DNA of 64,000 bases from Serratia sp. FDAARGOS_506 (GTDB taxonomy: Bacteria; Pseudomonadota; Gammaproteobacteria; Enterobacterales; Enterobacteriaceae), in NCBI RefSeq assembly GCF_003812745.1, contig NZ_CP033831.1, positions 186,001 through 250,000 of the forward strand, read 5' to 3'. Of this stretch, positions 43,447 through 54,968 are shown piece after piece (position 1 is the stretch's first letter; each line of letters starts with the position of its first letter). A program made the position numbers and the translations under genes. The notes beneath the pieces were generated by a model, which made no database searches, was not told the DNA's origin, and saw nothing but the letters and a program-made list of their open reading frames with translations.

Positions 43447-43640
43447 GGCAACGCTCGGGTTCGGTTTTTTCTGCATTATGGGGCTCGGTTGGCGCGCTGA
43501 CGTGCGGAATTCGGACATTAAGTTAAGCATGCCGGTGCCGCGCCCGCTAAATTTTTCGACACTCGCGCATCGGCGCATTGCCCACCGGCCCCGTCTCGGG
43601 TAAAGTCGCCCCCCTTCATTGGCATGGGGACAAAAAAGAG

Positions 43641-44993
43641 ATGTTTATTGGATTCGACTACGGGACAGCCAACTGTTCCGTCGCGGTGATGCGCGACCAC
43701 GGCCCCGAGCTGCTGACGCTGGAAAACAACGAGCCGTATCTGCCTTCGATGCTATGCGCGCCGACCCGCGAAGCGGTGAGCGAGTGCCTGCACCGCCACT
43801 GGCAGGTACCGACCGGTAGCGAAGAAAACCAGCAGTTGCTGCGCCGCGCCATCAGTTACAACCGCGAAGAAGACATTCCGGTCAACGGCGACAGCGTGCT
43901 GTTCGGCCTGCAGGCGCTGGCGCACTACATGGAAGATCCGGAAGAGGTGTACTTCGTGCGCTCGCCGAAGTCCTTCCTCGGCGCCAACGGCCTGAAGCCG
44001 CAGCAGATCGCGCTGTTCGAAGACCTGGTGTGCGCCATGATGTTCCACATCAAACGCCAGGCGGAAAACGTACTGCAAACCGGTATCGATCAGGCGGTGA
44101 TCGGCCGGCCGATCAACTTCCAGGGCATCGGCGGCGACGAAGCCAACCGGCAGGCGCAGGGCATTTTGCAGCGCGCCGCCGAACGCGCCGGTTTCAAAGA
44201 GATTGAATTCCAGTTCGAGCCGGTGGCGGCGGGGCTGGACTTCGAAGCGACGCTGAGCGAAGAGCAAACCGTGCTGGTCGTGGACATCGGCGGCGGCACC
44301 ACCGACTGCTCGGTGCTGCTGATGGGGCCGCAGTGGCGCGACCGCGCCGATCGCCAGCAGAGCCTGCTGGGCCACAGTGGCTGCCGGGTCGGCGGTAACG
44401 ATCTGGACATCATGTTGGCCTTCAAACAGCTGATGCCGCTGTTCGGTCTGGGTGGTGAAACCGGGAAAGGCATCGCCCTGCCGGCGCTGCCTTACTGGAA
44501 CGCGGTGGCGACCAACGACGTGCCGGCGCAAAACGACTTCTACAGCGCCGCCAACGGCCGCGTGCTGCGCGATTTGATCCTCGACGCGGCGGAGCCGGAA
44601 AAGGTCAAACGCCTGCTGAAAGTGTACCAACAGCGCCTAAGCTACCGGCTGGTGCGCGCGGCCGAAGAGAGTAAGATAGCCCTGTCCGGCCAATCCGCCA
44701 TCAGCGCACCACTCAGCTTCGTGCAGGCCGATCTGGCAGAAAGCATCAGCCAGGATCAGCTCGCCGACGCCATCTCGCAGCCGTTGATGCGCATTCAGGA
44801 GCAGGTCAGCGCCGCGCTGGCCAGCAGCCAGACCGCGCCGCAGGTGATCTACCTGACCGGCGGCAGCGCGCGTTCGCCGCTGCTGCGCGCCGCGCTGCAA
44901 CAGCAGCTGCCGGGCATTCCGATCGTCGGCGGCAACGACTTCGGCTCGGTCACCGCCGGGCTGGCGCGCTGGGCGCAAACGCTGTTCCGTTGA
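43641..44993 (+). CDS. yegD: Hsp70-family protein YegD
   Basis: A 450-residue actin-fold ATPase, the Hsp70 nucleotide-binding part without the substrate-binding domain. MFIGFDYGTANCSVAVMRD at the start, VVDIGGGTTDCSVLLMGPQW in the middle and IYLTGGSARSPLL near the end are the phosphate and adenosine motifs, matching E. coli YegD throughout. The client and role are poorly known. ATG 43641 follows AAAGAG. It is divergent from alkA, the same neighbour as in E. coli. A stem without T-run (AAGGGTGCGG with CCGCGCCCTT, 45000-45023) follows the stop. Confidence 0.93.
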   Translation: MFIGFDYGTANCSVAVMRDHGPELLTLENNEPYLPSMLCAPTREAVSECLHRHWQVPTGSEENQQLLRRAISYNREEDIPVNGDSVLFGLQALAHYMEDPEEVYFVRSPKSFLGANGLKPQQIALFEDLVCAMMFHIKRQAENVLQTGIDQAVIGRPINFQGIGGDEANRQAQGILQRAAERAGFKEIEFQFEPVAAGLDFEATLSEEQTVLVVDIGGGTTDCSVLLMGPQWRDRADRQQSLLGHSGCRVGGNDLDIMLAFKQLMPLFGLGGETGKGIALPALPYWNAVATNDVPAQNDFYSAANGRVLRDLILDAAEPEKVKRLLKVYQQRLSYRLVRAAEESKIALSGQSAISAPLSFVQADLAESISQDQLADAISQPLMRIQEQVSAALASSQTAPQVIYLTGGSARSPLLRAALQQQLPGIPIVGGNDFGSVTAGLARWAQTLFR

Positions 44994-45044
44994 CGGCCCA
45001 AGGGTGCGGCTCGCCGCGCCCTTGCTCATTGGAGGCTATGCATC

Positions 45045-45611
45045 ATGTCAACCATCCTTACCCTCGACAGCGCCAGGCTGCGGCTGCGCCCCTGGCACGA
45101 CGACGATCTGCCGGCCTTCGCCGCGCTCAACGCCGATCCGCAGGTGATGCGCTATTTCCCGGCGCCGATGACGGCCGAGGAAAGCCGCGCGCAGGCCGAA
45201 CGCATTCGCGCCTTCATGCAACAGCACGGCTGGGGGCTATGGGCGGTGGAAGTGAAAGACGGCGCACCCTTTATCGGTTTTGTCGGGCTGGCGCGGCCGG
45301 GCGACGATCTGCCTTGCTCCCCCTGCGTGGAGATCGGTTGGCGGCTGGCGGCGGCCCACTGGGGCAACGGCTACGCCGCTGAAGCGGCACGCGCTGCGCT
45401 GGCGTGCGCCTTCAACACGCTGTACTTGCCGGAAGTGGTGTCCTTCACCGCCGAAAGCAACCAGCCGTCACGCCGGGTGATGGAACGCATCGGCATGCAG
45501 TTTGACGGCGAAACCTTCCTGCACCCGCGTCTACCGGCGGGCCATCCGCTGCAAAAGCACGTCTTGTACCGGCTGAACCGACAAGCGTGGCGCGAACGTC
45601 ACGGCGATTAA
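45045..45611 (+). CDS. GNAT acetyltransferase, RimJ/RimL-like
   Basis: A 188-residue acetyltransferase. The N-terminus LDSARLRLRPWHDDDLPAFA is typical of the RimJ/RimL-like GNAT3 group. VEIGWRLAAAHWGNGYAAEA contains the acetyl-CoA pyrophosphate loop, and SNQPSRRVMERIGMQFDGE is the conserved C-terminal stretch. The substrate (a protein N-terminus or small amine) is unknown. Its stop overlaps the end of the convergent PPOX-type gene by 4 bases. Confidence 0.9.
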   Translation: MSTILTLDSARLRLRPWHDDDLPAFAALNADPQVMRYFPAPMTAEESRAQAERIRAFMQQHGWGLWAVEVKDGAPFIGFVGLARPGDDLPCSPCVEIGWRLAAAHWGNGYAAEAARAALACAFNTLYLPEVVSFTAESNQPSRRVMERIGMQFDGETFLHPRLPAGHPLQKHVLYRLNRQAWRERHGD

Positions 45612-46225
45612 TACAGCGTATCTTTCAGCCGCTGCGGCAGCTCGCGGTCGTACTCTTCACCGTCGAAGCGCGTTTGGCTCACCGCAGCCAAAATATGGCC
45701 CGGGCTGGGCAGCGCCGAACGTTCGAGACGGCTGCCCTCTTCCCAGAGTCCCGAGCGCAAGACCGCCCGGCTGCACTGGAAAAACACCGCCTCTACCCGA
45801 ATGCGCAGTACTGAACGCGGCAGCTGGTTGCGGTGGGCGAAGCGCTGCAACACCGCCGGCGCCACCACGATCTCCGCCCGTCCGTTAATCCGCAGCGTTT
45901 CGCCGATGCCGGGGATCAGCAGCAGCAGCGCCACCCGATTGTCGTGCAGGATATTGCGCAGGCTGTCGATGCGATTATTGCCGCGTCGATCCGGCAACAG
46001 CAGGGTTTTCTCGTCTTCGATATGAATGAAACCGGCCGGATCGCCGCGCGGGGAAACATCCATGCCATCCGGCCCAACTGTCGACAAGGCGGCAAACGGC
46101 GCCGCCTCGATAAACGGGCGGTACGCCGGATGGATATAGCTGACTTCTTTAAAAACCGAGGGGGCGCCGGGTTTGCCGTACAGCTGTTCCAGCGTCGCGA
46201 GATCGTTGATGGTATCACCAGACAT
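45608..46225 (-). CDS. Pyridoxamine 5'-phosphate oxidase-like flavoprotein
   Basis: A 205-residue protein with the split-barrel FMN-binding fold. Typical stretches are AAPFAALSTVGPDGMDVSPR, GDPAGFIHIEDEKTLLLPDR and GNNRIDSLRNIL, then LLLIPGIGETLRINGRAEI. This subgroup is usually annotated as a PPOX-class FMN-binding protein of unknown substrate; it is not PdxH. I chose ATG 46225 (MSGDTINDL); 13 more codons are open upstream without a ribosome site. It overlaps the GNAT gene end to end by 4 bases. Confidence 0.87.
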   Translation of the reverse strand: MSGDTINDLATLEQLYGKPGAPSVFKEVSYIHPAYRPFIEAAPFAALSTVGPDGMDVSPRGDPAGFIHIEDEKTLLLPDRRGNNRIDSLRNILHDNRVALLLLIPGIGETLRINGRAEIVVAPAVLQRFAHRNQLPRSVLRIRVEAVFFQCSRAVLRSGLWEEGSRLERSALPSPGHILAAVSQTRFDGEEYDRELPQRLKDTLY

Positions 46226-46293
46226 TGCGGTTTCCTGAATGGGCCATGTTGACCCCTTCAGCATAGAGCAAAATCGCTGCCGGGTAACGCGCC

Positions 46294-47247
46294 TTACCCG
46301 GCGCTGGCGTGGTTCAGCGCCTGAATGTCGTCCGCATCCAGCGTCAGGCGGGTGGCGCTGACCAACTCATCCAGCTGCGGCAACGAGGTGGCGCTGACGA
46401 TCGGCGCGGTGATGCTCGGACGCGCAATCAGCCAGGCCAGCGAGACCTGCGCCGGGGAGGTGCCGTGCTTGCTCGCCACCTGATCCAACGCCGCCAGAAT
46501 GCGGAAGCCGCGCGGGTTAAGGTAGCGTTCGACGATGCGATCGCCACGCTGGCTTTTGCCCTCATCCTCTTTGCTGCGGTATTTGCCGGTCAGGAAGCCG
46601 CTGGCCAGCGCGAAGAAGTTGATCACCCCGAGCCCATGGCGCTGCGCCACGCCTTCCAGCTCAGCTTCATAACCTTCGCGCGCATACAGGTTATATTCCG
46701 GCTGCAGGGTTTCGTAACGCGCCAGCCCGTTGCTTTCACTCACCCGCAGCGCTTCTTCCAGGCGATCCGCCTGATAGTTGGAGGCGCCGATCGCCCGCAC
46801 CTTACCGGCCTTGATCAACGCATCGAACGCCGCCAGCGTCTCTTCCAACGGCGTATCGCGATCGTCGTCATGCGACTGGTAAAGATCGATATAGTCAGTT
46901 TGCAGGCGGCGCAGCGAGTCTTCCACCGCCTGCTGAATATAGCGCGGCGACAGCCCCTGTTTGCCTTCGCCCATCGGTTTGCCCACCTTGGTGGCGATGA
47001 TCACCTGGTCGCGCTTGCCACTCTTTTTCAGCCATTCGCCGATGACGGTTTCCGATTCACCGCCCCGGTTACCCGGCGCCCAGCTGGAATAGACGTCGGC
47101 GGTGTCGATAAAGTTGAGCTGATTGTCCACCAGCGCATCCAACAGGCTGAAAGAGGTCGCTTGATCCGCCGTCCAGCCGAACACGTTGCCGCCGAAGGTT
47201 AACGCCGGCACCTGAATGCCCGAACGGCCCAGTTGTTTCTTGCTCAT
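46294..47247 (-). CDS. Aldo/keto reductase
   Basis: A 317-residue NADPH-dependent oxidoreductase with the TIM-barrel fold. The catalytic tetrad is visible as Asp and Tyr in NFIDTADVYSSW, Lys in VIIATKVGKP and His in DYIDLYQSHDDD. The group resembles YajO/PdxI-type aldo/keto reductases; the substrate is unknown. ATG 47247 gives MSKKQLGRSGIQVPALTFGG; ATG 47262 five codons upstream lacks a ribosome site. It is divergent from mdtA. Confidence 0.92.
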   Translation of the reverse strand: MSKKQLGRSGIQVPALTFGGNVFGWTADQATSFSLLDALVDNQLNFIDTADVYSSWAPGNRGGESETVIGEWLKKSGKRDQVIIATKVGKPMGEGKQGLSPRYIQQAVEDSLRRLQTDYIDLYQSHDDDRDTPLEETLAAFDALIKAGKVRAIGASNYQADRLEEALRVSESNGLARYETLQPEYNLYAREGYEAELEGVAQRHGLGVINFFALASGFLTGKYRSKEDEGKSQRGDRIVERYLNPRGFRILAALDQVASKHGTSPAQVSLAWLIARPSITAPIVSATSLPQLDELVSATRLTLDADDIQALNHASAG

Positions 47248-47272
47248 TGAGGGAGGCTCCATGGGTTAAATA

Positions 47273-47293
47273 ATTTTCTCGTTAATTATTAGC
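47273..47293 (+). promoter_or_regulatory. Possible BaeR site upstream of mdtA
   Basis: TTTTCTCGTTAATTATTAGC (from 47273) partly resembles the E. coli BaeR box TTTTTCTCCATNATTGGC. It lies about 230 bases before mdtA and next to the divergent aldo/keto reductase start. The match has several mismatches and needs testing. Confidence 0.25.
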
Positions 47294-47520
47294 GCCAAAT
47301 ACAGAAAGTCGTTAAAACGCATTGGCTATAAGGTAAAACCCAACGCTTATAAACAGAGTAGGCAACAATCGTTAACTTATTCGGAAAATGCTGACGGTTC
47401 CTCCTTATTTCCTTCATTTTTATGCCGCTTTGGCTGGCTAAACTAGTATTCTGTAAGGAATGTCACTTTTGTGGCAATGCGTGCCCGCACGGTTGTCCTC
47501 TGGAGAGAATTTTCGCCGCC

Positions 47521-48762
47521 ATGAATGCAAAACCCCAACGCCGTTCCCTGATGTTGCGCCTGCTGGTTGCCGCCATCGTGGCCATTGTCGCCGTGCTGAT
47601 TTGGCGTCATTTCAACGCCGCGCCGCCGGCCGCTGAAACACAGGCGGCAGCCCGCCCTGCCGGCGGTGCCAAAGGAGCGGCCGCCGGCGGCAAACGCCGC
47701 GGCAGTCTGTCGCCGGTTCAGGTGGCCACGGCCACGCAGCAATCCGTGCCGAGCTATCTGATTGGGTTGGGCACCGTCACCGCCGCCAATACCGTTACCG
47801 TCACCAGCCGGGTTGACGGCCAACTGATGGCCCTGCACTTCACCGAAGGGCAGCAGGTGAAAGCCGGCGATCTGCTGGCGGAAATCGATCCTCGACCATT
47901 CCAGGTGCAGCTGACGCAGGCTCAGGGGCAGTTGGCGAAGGATCAGGCGACGCTGGCCAACGCCCGGCGCGATCTGGCCCGCTACCAGCAGCTGGTGAAA
48001 ACCAACCTGGTCTCTCGCCAGGAGCTGGACACACAGGCCTCGCTGGTGCAGCAGACCGAAGGGGCAATCAAGGCCGATCAGGGTGCGGTGGACAGCGCTC
48101 AACTGCAGCTGACCTACAGCAAAATCATCGCCCCGATCTCCGGCCGCGTGGGCCTCAAACAGGTCGATATGGGCAACTACATCACCAGCGGCTCCACCGC
48201 CATCGTAGTGATCACGCAAACGCACCCGATCGACGTGGTGTTCACGCTGCCGGAAAGCACCATCAGCGACATCATGAAGGCGCAAAAGGCCGGGCCGGTC
48301 AGCGTCGAAGCCTGGGGGCGCACCAACAAGACCCTGCTGGCGCAGGGCAACCTGCTCAGCCTGGATAACCAGATAGACACCACCACTGGCACCATCAAGC
48401 TGAAGGCGCAGTACGCCAACCAGGACGACGCGCTGTTCCCCAATCAGTTCGTCAATGCGCGGCTGAAAGTCGCCACGCTGCAAAACGCCATCGTGGTGCC
48501 GACCGCCGCCGTGCAAATGGGTAACGAAGGCAACTTTGTCTGGACGATGGATGACGAAAACAAGGTCAGCAAACGCCTGGTCACCGTCGGCATTGAAGAC
48601 AGCCAGAGCGTGGTGATCGCCAGCGGCCTGAACGCCGGGCAACGCGTGGTGACCGACGGCATCGACCAACTGACGGAGGGCATGAAGGTCGAGGTGGTGA
48701 CGCCGCAGACCCCGGCGGCCGGCGGCAATGCCACGCCGCACGCCAAGCGGGAGAAAGCCTGA
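47521..48762 (+). CDS. mdtA: Multidrug efflux membrane-fusion protein MdtA
   Basis: Periplasmic adaptor linking the MdtBC pump to TolC. A 413-residue protein with an N-terminal membrane anchor (about 10-30), a lipoyl/hairpin region ([20 protein letters not shown], then a long coiled hairpin to about 200), a beta-barrel ([20 protein letters not shown]) and a C-terminal domain. ATG 47521 fits the E. coli length of 415; an in-frame upstream extension is not conserved. It is the first gene of mdtABCD-baeSR, with its stop overlapping mdtB by one base. BaeR control is expected from E. coli. Confidence 0.95.
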   Translation: MNAKPQRRSLMLRLLVAAIVAIVAVLIWRHFNAAPPAAETQAAARPAGGAKGAAAGGKRRGSLSPVQVATATQQSVPSYLIGLGTVTAANTVTVTSRVDGQLMALHFTEGQQVKAGDLLAEIDPRPFQVQLTQAQGQLAKDQATLANARRDLARYQQLVKTNLVSRQELDTQASLVQQTEGAIKADQGAVDSAQLQLTYSKIIAPISGRVGLKQVDMGNYITSGSTAIVVITQTHPIDVVFTLPESTISDIMKAQKAGPVSVEAWGRTNKTLLAQGNLLSLDNQIDTTTGTIKLKAQYANQDDALFPNQFVNARLKVATLQNAIVVPTAAVQMGNEGNFVWTMDDENKVSKRLVTVGIEDSQSVVIASGLNAGQRVVTDGIDQLTEGMKVEVVTPQTPAAGGNATPHAKREKA

Positions 48763-51700
48763 TGCAGGTGATGACGCCGAACCCCGGCGGCGGCCCGTCC
48801 CGCCTGTTTATTCTGCGCCCGGTCGCCACCACGCTGTTGATGGTGGCGATCCTGCTGGCGGGGATTATCGGTTACCGCGCGCTGCCGGTTTCCGCCCTGC
48901 CGGAAGTGGATTACCCGACCATTCAGGTGGTGACGCTGTACCCCGGCGCCAGCCCGGACGTAGTGACCTCTGCCATTACCGCGCCGTTGGAGCGCCAGTT
49001 CGGCCAGATGTCCGGCCTCAAGCAGATGATGTCGCAGAACTCCGGCGGCGCCTCGGTGATCACCCTGCAATTCCAGCTGGCGCTGTCGCTGGATATTGCC
49101 GAGCAGGAGGTACAGGCGGCGATCAACTCCGCCACCAACCTGCTGCCGACCGATCTGCCCTATCCGCCGATTTACAGCAAGGTTAACCCCGCCGATCCGC
49201 CGATCCTGACGCTGGCCGTCACCTCCACCGCCATGCCTATGACCCAGGTGGAAGACATGGTGGAAACCCGCGTGGCGCAAAAAATTTCCCAGGTGACCGG
49301 CGTCGGTCTGGTTACCCTTTCCGGCGGCCAGCGCCCGGCGGTACGCGTGAAGCTCAACGCGCCGGCCATGGCGGCCAACGGGCTCGACAGCGAAACCGTG
49401 CGCACCGCCATCACGGCCGCCAACGTCAACTCCGCCAAAGGCAGCCTGGACGGCCCGACCCGCTCGGTCACCCTGTCCGCTAACGATCAGATGAAATCCG
49501 CCGAGGAGTACCGGCGGCTGATCGTCGCCTACAAAAACGGCGCGCCGATCCGCCTGCAGGACATCGCCACCGTCGAACAGGGTGCGGAAAACACCCGGCT
49601 GGCGGCCTGGGCCAACAAGCAGCCGGCGATCGTGCTGAACATTCAGCGCCAGCCCGGCGTCAACGTCATCACCACCGCCGACAGCATTCGCGAAATGCTG
49701 CCGACGCTGATTAAAAGCCTGCCCAAGTCGGTCGACGTCAAAGTGCTGACCGATCGCACCACCACCATTCGCGCCTCGGTCAGCGACGTGCAGTTCGAGC
49801 TGCTGCTGGCGATCGCGCTGGTGGTGATGGTGATTTACGTGTTCCTGCGCAACGTGCCGGCGACCATTATCCCCAGCGTGGCGGTGCCGCTGTCGCTGGT
49901 CGGCACCTTCGCCGCCATGTACTTCCTCGGTTTCTCCATCAACAACCTGACGCTGATGGCGCTGACCATCGCCACCGGCTTCGTGGTGGACGACGCCATC
50001 GTGGTGATCGAGAACATCTCGCGCTACATCGAGAAAGGCGAAAAACCGCTCGACGCCGCGCTGAAAGGGGCCGGCGAAATCGGCTTCACCATCATCTCGC
50101 TGACCTTCTCGCTGGTGGCGGTGCTGATCCCGCTGCTGTTCATGGGCGACATCGTCGGCCGCCTGTTCCGCGAGTTCGCCGTAACGCTGGCGGTGGCGAT
50201 TCTGATCTCCGCCGTGGTGTCGCTGACGCTGACGCCGATGATGTGCGCCCGCCTGTTGAATCATGAGTCGTTGCGCAAGCAGAACCGTTTCTCCGCCGCT
50301 TCCGAGCGTTTCTTCGAACGCGTGATCGCCGGCTACGGCCGCTGGCTGAAAGTCGTGCTCGCCCACCAGTGGCTGACGCTGTGCGTGGCGTTGAGCACCC
50401 TGGCCGTCACCGTGCTGCTCTACCTGTTCATCCCCAAAGGCTTCTTCCCGATTCAGGACAACGGCCTGATCCAGGGCACGCTGGAAGCGCCGCAGTCGGT
50501 GTCGTTCAGCAAAATGGCGGTGCTGCAACAGCAGGTCGCCGCACAGGTGCTGCAAGATCCGGCGGTAGAGAGCCTGACCTCGTTTATCGGCGTCGACGGC
50601 ACCAACGCCGCCCTCAACAGCGGCCGGCTCCAGATCAACCTGAAGTCGCTAAGCGAACGCAGCGACAGCCTGCAGACCATCATCGACCGGATGCAGGAGA
50701 AGGCGGCGTCACTGCCCGGCCTGAAACTCTATCTGCAACCGGTGCAGGATCTGACCATCGACACCCAGGTCAGCCGCACGCAGTACCAGTTCACCCTGCA
50801 GGCGATGTCCCTCGAGCAGCTCAGCCAATGGGTGCCGCAGCTGATCGACGAACTGCGGCAAACGCCCGAACTGCAGGACGTCAGCAGCGACTGGCAGGAT
50901 CAGGGGCTGGAGGCTTATATCAACGTCGATCGCGACTCAGCGTCGCGCCTCGGCATTCAGATGAGCGATGTGGACAGCGCGCTGTACAACGCCTTCGGCC
51001 AGCGCCTGATCTCCACTATCTATACCCAGGCCAACCAGTACCGGGTGGTACTGGAGCATGACGTACAAGCGACGCCGGGGCTGGCGGCGTTGAACGACAT
51101 CCGGCTGACCAGCAGCAGCGGCGCCGTGGTGCCGCTAAATACCATCGCCAAAATCGAACAGCGCAACGGGCCGCTGGCGATCAACCACCTCGATCAGTTC
51201 CCGGCGACCACCGTCTCCTTCAACGTGGCGGAGGGCTACTCGCTGGAAGAAGCGGTCAACGCCATTACCCAGGTCGAGAAGACTCTGGCGATGCCGAAAG
51301 ACATCACCACAAAATTCCAGGGCGCGACCCTGGCCTTCCAGGCGGCGCTCGGCAGCACGCTGTGGCTGATCCTGGCGGCGGTGGTGGCGATGTATATCGT
51401 GCTGGGCGTGCTGTATGAAAGCTTCATCCATCCGGTCACCATCCTCTCCACCCTGCCGACTGCCGGGGTCGGCGCGCTGCTGGCGCTGATGCTGGCCGGA
51501 AGCGAGCTGGACGTGATCGCCATCATCGGTATTATCCTGCTGATCGGCATCGTGAAGAAAAACGCCATCATGATGATCGACTTCGCCCTGGCCGCCGAAC
51601 GCGAGCAGGGCATGAAGCCCTATGACGCCATCTATCAGGCCTGCCTGCTGCGTTTTAGGCCGATCCTGATGACCACGCTGGCCGCCCTGCTCGGCGCGCT

Positions 51701-51881
51701 GCCGCTGATGCTCAGCACCGGCGTCGGTGCGGAGCTGCGCCGGCCGCTCGGCATCTGCATGGTCGGCGGCCTGATCATGAGCCAGATCCTGACGTTGTTC
51801 ACCACCCCGGTGATTTACCTGCTGTTCGATAAACTGGCGCGCAACACCCACGCCAAAGAAGAAGCGCGGGAGACACCGTGA
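48762..51881 (+). CDS. mdtB: RND multidrug efflux pump subunit MdtB
   Basis: A 1039-residue proton-driven inner-membrane transporter that works as a B2C trimer with MdtC and exports bile salts, novobiocin and other compounds through MdtA and TolC. It has twelve helices and two large periplasmic loops. Typical RND stretches are [40 protein letters not shown] (with the proton-relay Asp pair) and [20 protein letters not shown]. It overlaps mdtA by one base (TGATG) and mdtC by four. Confidence 0.97.
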   Translation: MQVMTPNPGGGPSRLFILRPVATTLLMVAILLAGIIGYRALPVSALPEVDYPTIQVVTLYPGASPDVVTSAITAPLERQFGQMSGLKQMMSQNSGGASVITLQFQLALSLDIAEQEVQAAINSATNLLPTDLPYPPIYSKVNPADPPILTLAVTSTAMPMTQVEDMVETRVAQKISQVTGVGLVTLSGGQRPAVRVKLNAPAMAANGLDSETVRTAITAANVNSAKGSLDGPTRSVTLSANDQMKSAEEYRRLIVAYKNGAPIRLQDIATVEQGAENTRLAAWANKQPAIVLNIQRQPGVNVITTADSIREMLPTLIKSLPKSVDVKVLTDRTTTIRASVSDVQFELLLAIALVVMVIYVFLRNVPATIIPSVAVPLSLVGTFAAMYFLGFSINNLTLMALTIATGFVVDDAIVVIENISRYIEKGEKPLDAALKGAGEIGFTIISLTFSLVAVLIPLLFMGDIVGRLFREFAVTLAVAILISAVVSLTLTPMMCARLLNHESLRKQNRFSAASERFFERVIAGYGRWLKVVLAHQWLTLCVALSTLAVTVLLYLFIPKGFFPIQDNGLIQGTLEAPQSVSFSKMAVLQQQVAAQVLQDPAVESLTSFIGVDGTNAALNSGRLQINLKSLSERSDSLQTIIDRMQEKAASLPGLKLYLQPVQDLTIDTQVSRTQYQFTLQAMSLEQLSQWVPQLIDELRQTPELQDVSSDWQDQGLEAYINVDRDSASRLGIQMSDVDSALYNAFGQRLISTIYTQANQYRVVLEHDVQATPGLAALNDIRLTSSSGAVVPLNTIAKIEQRNGPLAINHLDQFPATTVSFNVAEGYSLEEAVNAITQVEKTLAMPKDITTKFQGATLAFQAALGSTLWLILAAVVAMYIVLGVLYESFIHPVTILSTLPTAGVGALLALMLAGSELDVIAIIGIILLIGIVKKNAIMMIDFALAAEREQGMKPYDAIYQACLLRFRPILMTTLAALLGALPLMLSTGVGAELRRPLGICMVGGLIMSQILTLFTTPVIYLLFDKLARNTHAKEEARETP

Positions 51882-54800
51882 AATTCTTCTCGCTGTTTAT
51901 CTTCCGGCCGGTGGCCACCACCCTGCTGACGCTGGCGATCGCGCTGGCGGGCGCGCTGGGCTTCAGCCTGCTGCCCGTCGCGCCGCTGCCGCAGGTGGAT
52001 TACCCGGTGATTTCGGTCTCCGCCTCCTTGCCCGGTGCCGATCCGGAAACCATGGCGACCTCGGTCGCCACCCCGCTGGAGCGCGCACTCAGCCGCATCG
52101 CCGGGGTTAACGAAATGACCTCGATGAGCTCGCTCGGTAGCACCCGCGTGGTCCTGCAGTTCGATCTCAGCCGCGACATCAACGGTGCGGCGCGCGACGT
52201 GCAGGCGGCGATCAATGCCGCGCAAAGCTTGCTGCCCTCCGGCATGCCGAGCCGCCCGACCTATCGGCAGATGAACCCGTCGGACGCGCCGATCATGATC
52301 CTGACGCTCACCTCCGACACCTACAGCCAGGGGCAACTTTACGACTTCGCTTCTACCCAGCTGGCGCAGAAAATCGCCCAGACCGAGGGCGTCGGCGACG
52401 TCACCGTCGGCGGCAGCTCGCTGCCTGCGGTGCGGGTGGAGCTAAATCCTTCCGCGCTGTTTAACCAAGGCGTATCGCTGGACAGCGTGTGCCAGGCCAT
52501 CAGCAGCGCCAACCTGCGCACGCCGCTCGGCTCGACCGAAAGCCAGGACAAGCGCTGGCAGATCCAGAGCAACGACCAGATCAAGAAGGCCGAGGGCTAC
52601 AAGCCGCTGATCGTGCATTACAACAACGGCTCCGCCGTCCGGCTGAGCGACGTCGCCAACGTCATCGACTCGGTACAGGACGTGCGCAACGCCGGGATGA
52701 CCAACGCCCAACCGGCGATCCTGCTGGTGGTCAGCCGCTCGCCGGACGCCAACATCATCGCCACCGTCGATCGCATCCGCGCCGAGCTGCCCGATCTGCA
52801 GGCCAGCATTCCGGCCTCGATCAAGCTGAACATCGCGCAGGATCGCTCGCCGACCATTCGCGCCTCGCTGGCGGAAGTGGAGCAATCGCTGGTCATCGCC
52901 ATCGCGCTGGTGATCCTGGTGGTGTTCGCCTTCCTGCGCTCCGGCCGCGCCACGCTGATCCCCGCCGTCGCGGTGCCGGTGTCGTTGATCGGCACCTTCG
53001 CCGCCATGTATCTGTGCGGTTTCAGCCTCAACAATCTGTCGCTGATGGCGCTGACCATCGCCACCGGCTTCGTGGTGGACGACGCCATCGTGGTGCTGGA
53101 AAACATTTCCCGCCACGTGGAAGCCGGCATCAAGCCGCTGCAGGCGGCGCTGCAAGGGATACGCGAGGTCGGCTTTACCGTGCTTTCGATGAGCATGTCG
53201 CTGGTGGCGGTATTCATTCCGCTGCTGCTGATGGAGGGGCTGCCGGGGCGTCTGTTCCGCGAGTTCGCCGTTACCCTGTCGGTGTCTATCGGGCTGTCGC
53301 TGCTCATCTCGCTGACGCTCACGCCGATGATGTGCGCCTACCTGCTGCGCCCGCAAACGGAACGCGCGCAGCAGCGCGTGCGTGGCTTCGGCAAGCTGCT
53401 GCTGAAACTGCAGCAGGGCTACGGCCGCTCGCTGCACTGGGTGCTCGACCATGCCCGCTGGGTGCTGGCGATCCTGCTGGCAACGGTGGCGCTGAACGTC
53501 TGGCTGTATATCAGCATTCCGAAAACCTTCTTCCCGGAACAGGATACCGGCCGTCTAATGGGGGCGATTCAGGCCGATCAGAGCATTTCGTTCCAGGCTA
53601 TGCGCCAGAAGCTGCAGGATTTCATGACCATCGTGCGCGACGATCCGGCGGTGGATAACGTCACGGGCTTTACCGGCGGTTCGCGCACCAACAGCGGCTC
53701 GATGTTCATCTCGCTCAAACCACTGTCCGAACGTAAGGACAGCGCGCAGCAGGTGATCGCCCGCCTGCGCACCAAACTGGCAAAAGAGCCCGGCGCCAGT
53801 CTGTTCCTGATGGCGGTGCAGGATATCCGCGTCGGCGGCCGGCAGGCCAACGCCAGCTACCAGTACACGCTGCTGTCGGACGATTTGAGCGCCCTGCGCA
53901 CCTGGGAACCGAAAATCCGCACCGCGCTGGCCGCCCTGCCGGAGCTGGCGGACGTCAACTCGGATCAGCAGGATAAAGGCTCGGAGATGGATCTGATTTA
54001 CGATCGCGACACCATGTCGCGCCTCGGCATCTCGGTGTCCGACGCCAACAGCCTGTTGAACAACGCCTTCGGCCAGCGGCAGATCTCGACCATCTATCAG
54101 CCGCTCAACCAATACAAAGTGGTGATGGAAGTGGCGCCACCCTACACCCAGGACGTAAGTTCGCTGGACAAAATGTTCATCATCAACAGCGAGGGCAAGG
54201 CGATACCGCTCTCCTACTTCGCGCACTGGCAGCCGGCCAATACGCCGCTGGCGGTCAACCATCAGGGGCTGTCCGCCGCCTCCACCATCTCGTTCAACCT
54301 GCCGCTCGGCGCCAGCCTGAGCGACGCCACCGACGCCGTCACCCGCGCCATGACCCAGCTTGGCGTACCACCTGCGGTGCGCGGCGCCTTCGCCGGCACC
54401 GCCCAGGTATTCCAGGACACCCTGAAATCGCAGGTGATCCTGATCCTGGCGGCGATCGCTACGGTGTACATCGTGCTCGGCGTGCTGTACGAGAGCTATA
54501 TCCATCCGCTGACCATCCTCTCCACGCTGCCTTCCGCCGGCGTGGGCGCGCTGCTGGCGCTCGAGCTGTTCGGCGCGCCGTTCAGCCTGATCGCGCTGAT
54601 CGGCATCATGCTGCTGATCGGCATCGTGAAGAAAAATGCCATTATGATGGTCGACTTCGCGCTCGAGGCGCAGCGCAACGGCGGCATCAACGCCCGCGAG
54701 GCGATTTTCCAGGCTAGCCTGCTGCGTTTCCGGCCGATCATGATGACCACGCTGGCGGCGTTGTTCGGCGCGCTGCCGCTGGTGCTGACCAGCGGCGACG

Positions 54801-54958
54801 GCGCGGAGCTGCGCCAGCCGCTCGGCATCACCATCGCCGGCGGTCTGGTGATGAGCCAACTGCTGACGCTGTACACCACGCCGGTGGTCTATCTTTACTT
54901 CGACCGGCTGCAGGCGAAGTTCCGCCGCAACAAGCAACTGGCCCCGCTGCCACACTAA
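51878..54958 (+). CDS. mdtC: RND multidrug efflux pump subunit MdtC
   Basis: A 1026-residue partner of MdtB. The start is GTG at 51878, inside the mdtB stop (GTGA), giving [20 protein letters not shown], which aligns with E. coli MdtC. Characteristic stretches are [40 protein letters not shown] and [20 protein letters not shown]. Length and sequence follow E. coli MdtC (1025) throughout. Translational overlap with mdtB supports fixed subunit ratios. Confidence 0.97.
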   Translation: MKFFSLFIFRPVATTLLTLAIALAGALGFSLLPVAPLPQVDYPVISVSASLPGADPETMATSVATPLERALSRIAGVNEMTSMSSLGSTRVVLQFDLSRDINGAARDVQAAINAAQSLLPSGMPSRPTYRQMNPSDAPIMILTLTSDTYSQGQLYDFASTQLAQKIAQTEGVGDVTVGGSSLPAVRVELNPSALFNQGVSLDSVCQAISSANLRTPLGSTESQDKRWQIQSNDQIKKAEGYKPLIVHYNNGSAVRLSDVANVIDSVQDVRNAGMTNAQPAILLVVSRSPDANIIATVDRIRAELPDLQASIPASIKLNIAQDRSPTIRASLAEVEQSLVIAIALVILVVFAFLRSGRATLIPAVAVPVSLIGTFAAMYLCGFSLNNLSLMALTIATGFVVDDAIVVLENISRHVEAGIKPLQAALQGIREVGFTVLSMSMSLVAVFIPLLLMEGLPGRLFREFAVTLSVSIGLSLLISLTLTPMMCAYLLRPQTERAQQRVRGFGKLLLKLQQGYGRSLHWVLDHARWVLAILLATVALNVWLYISIPKTFFPEQDTGRLMGAIQADQSISFQAMRQKLQDFMTIVRDDPAVDNVTGFTGGSRTNSGSMFISLKPLSERKDSAQQVIARLRTKLAKEPGASLFLMAVQDIRVGGRQANASYQYTLLSDDLSALRTWEPKIRTALAALPELADVNSDQQDKGSEMDLIYDRDTMSRLGISVSDANSLLNNAFGQRQISTIYQPLNQYKVVMEVAPPYTQDVSSLDKMFIINSEGKAIPLSYFAHWQPANTPLAVNHQGLSAASTISFNLPLGASLSDATDAVTRAMTQLGVPPAVRGAFAGTAQVFQDTLKSQVILILAAIATVYIVLGVLYESYIHPLTILSTLPSAGVGALLALELFGAPFSLIALIGIMLLIGIVKKNAIMMVDFALEAQRNGGINAREAIFQASLLRFRPIMMTTLAALFGALPLVLTSGDGAELRQPLGITIAGGLVMSQLLTLYTTPVVYLYFDRLQAKFRRNKQLAPLPH

Positions 54959-54968
54959 TGGCCGACCG

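Noticed and set aside
48444..50555. 703-codon minus-strand frame opposite mdtB
   Set aside because: It is rich in His, Gln and Arg with no domain, opposite a clear RND pump gene. Length alone comes from GC-rich codon bias.
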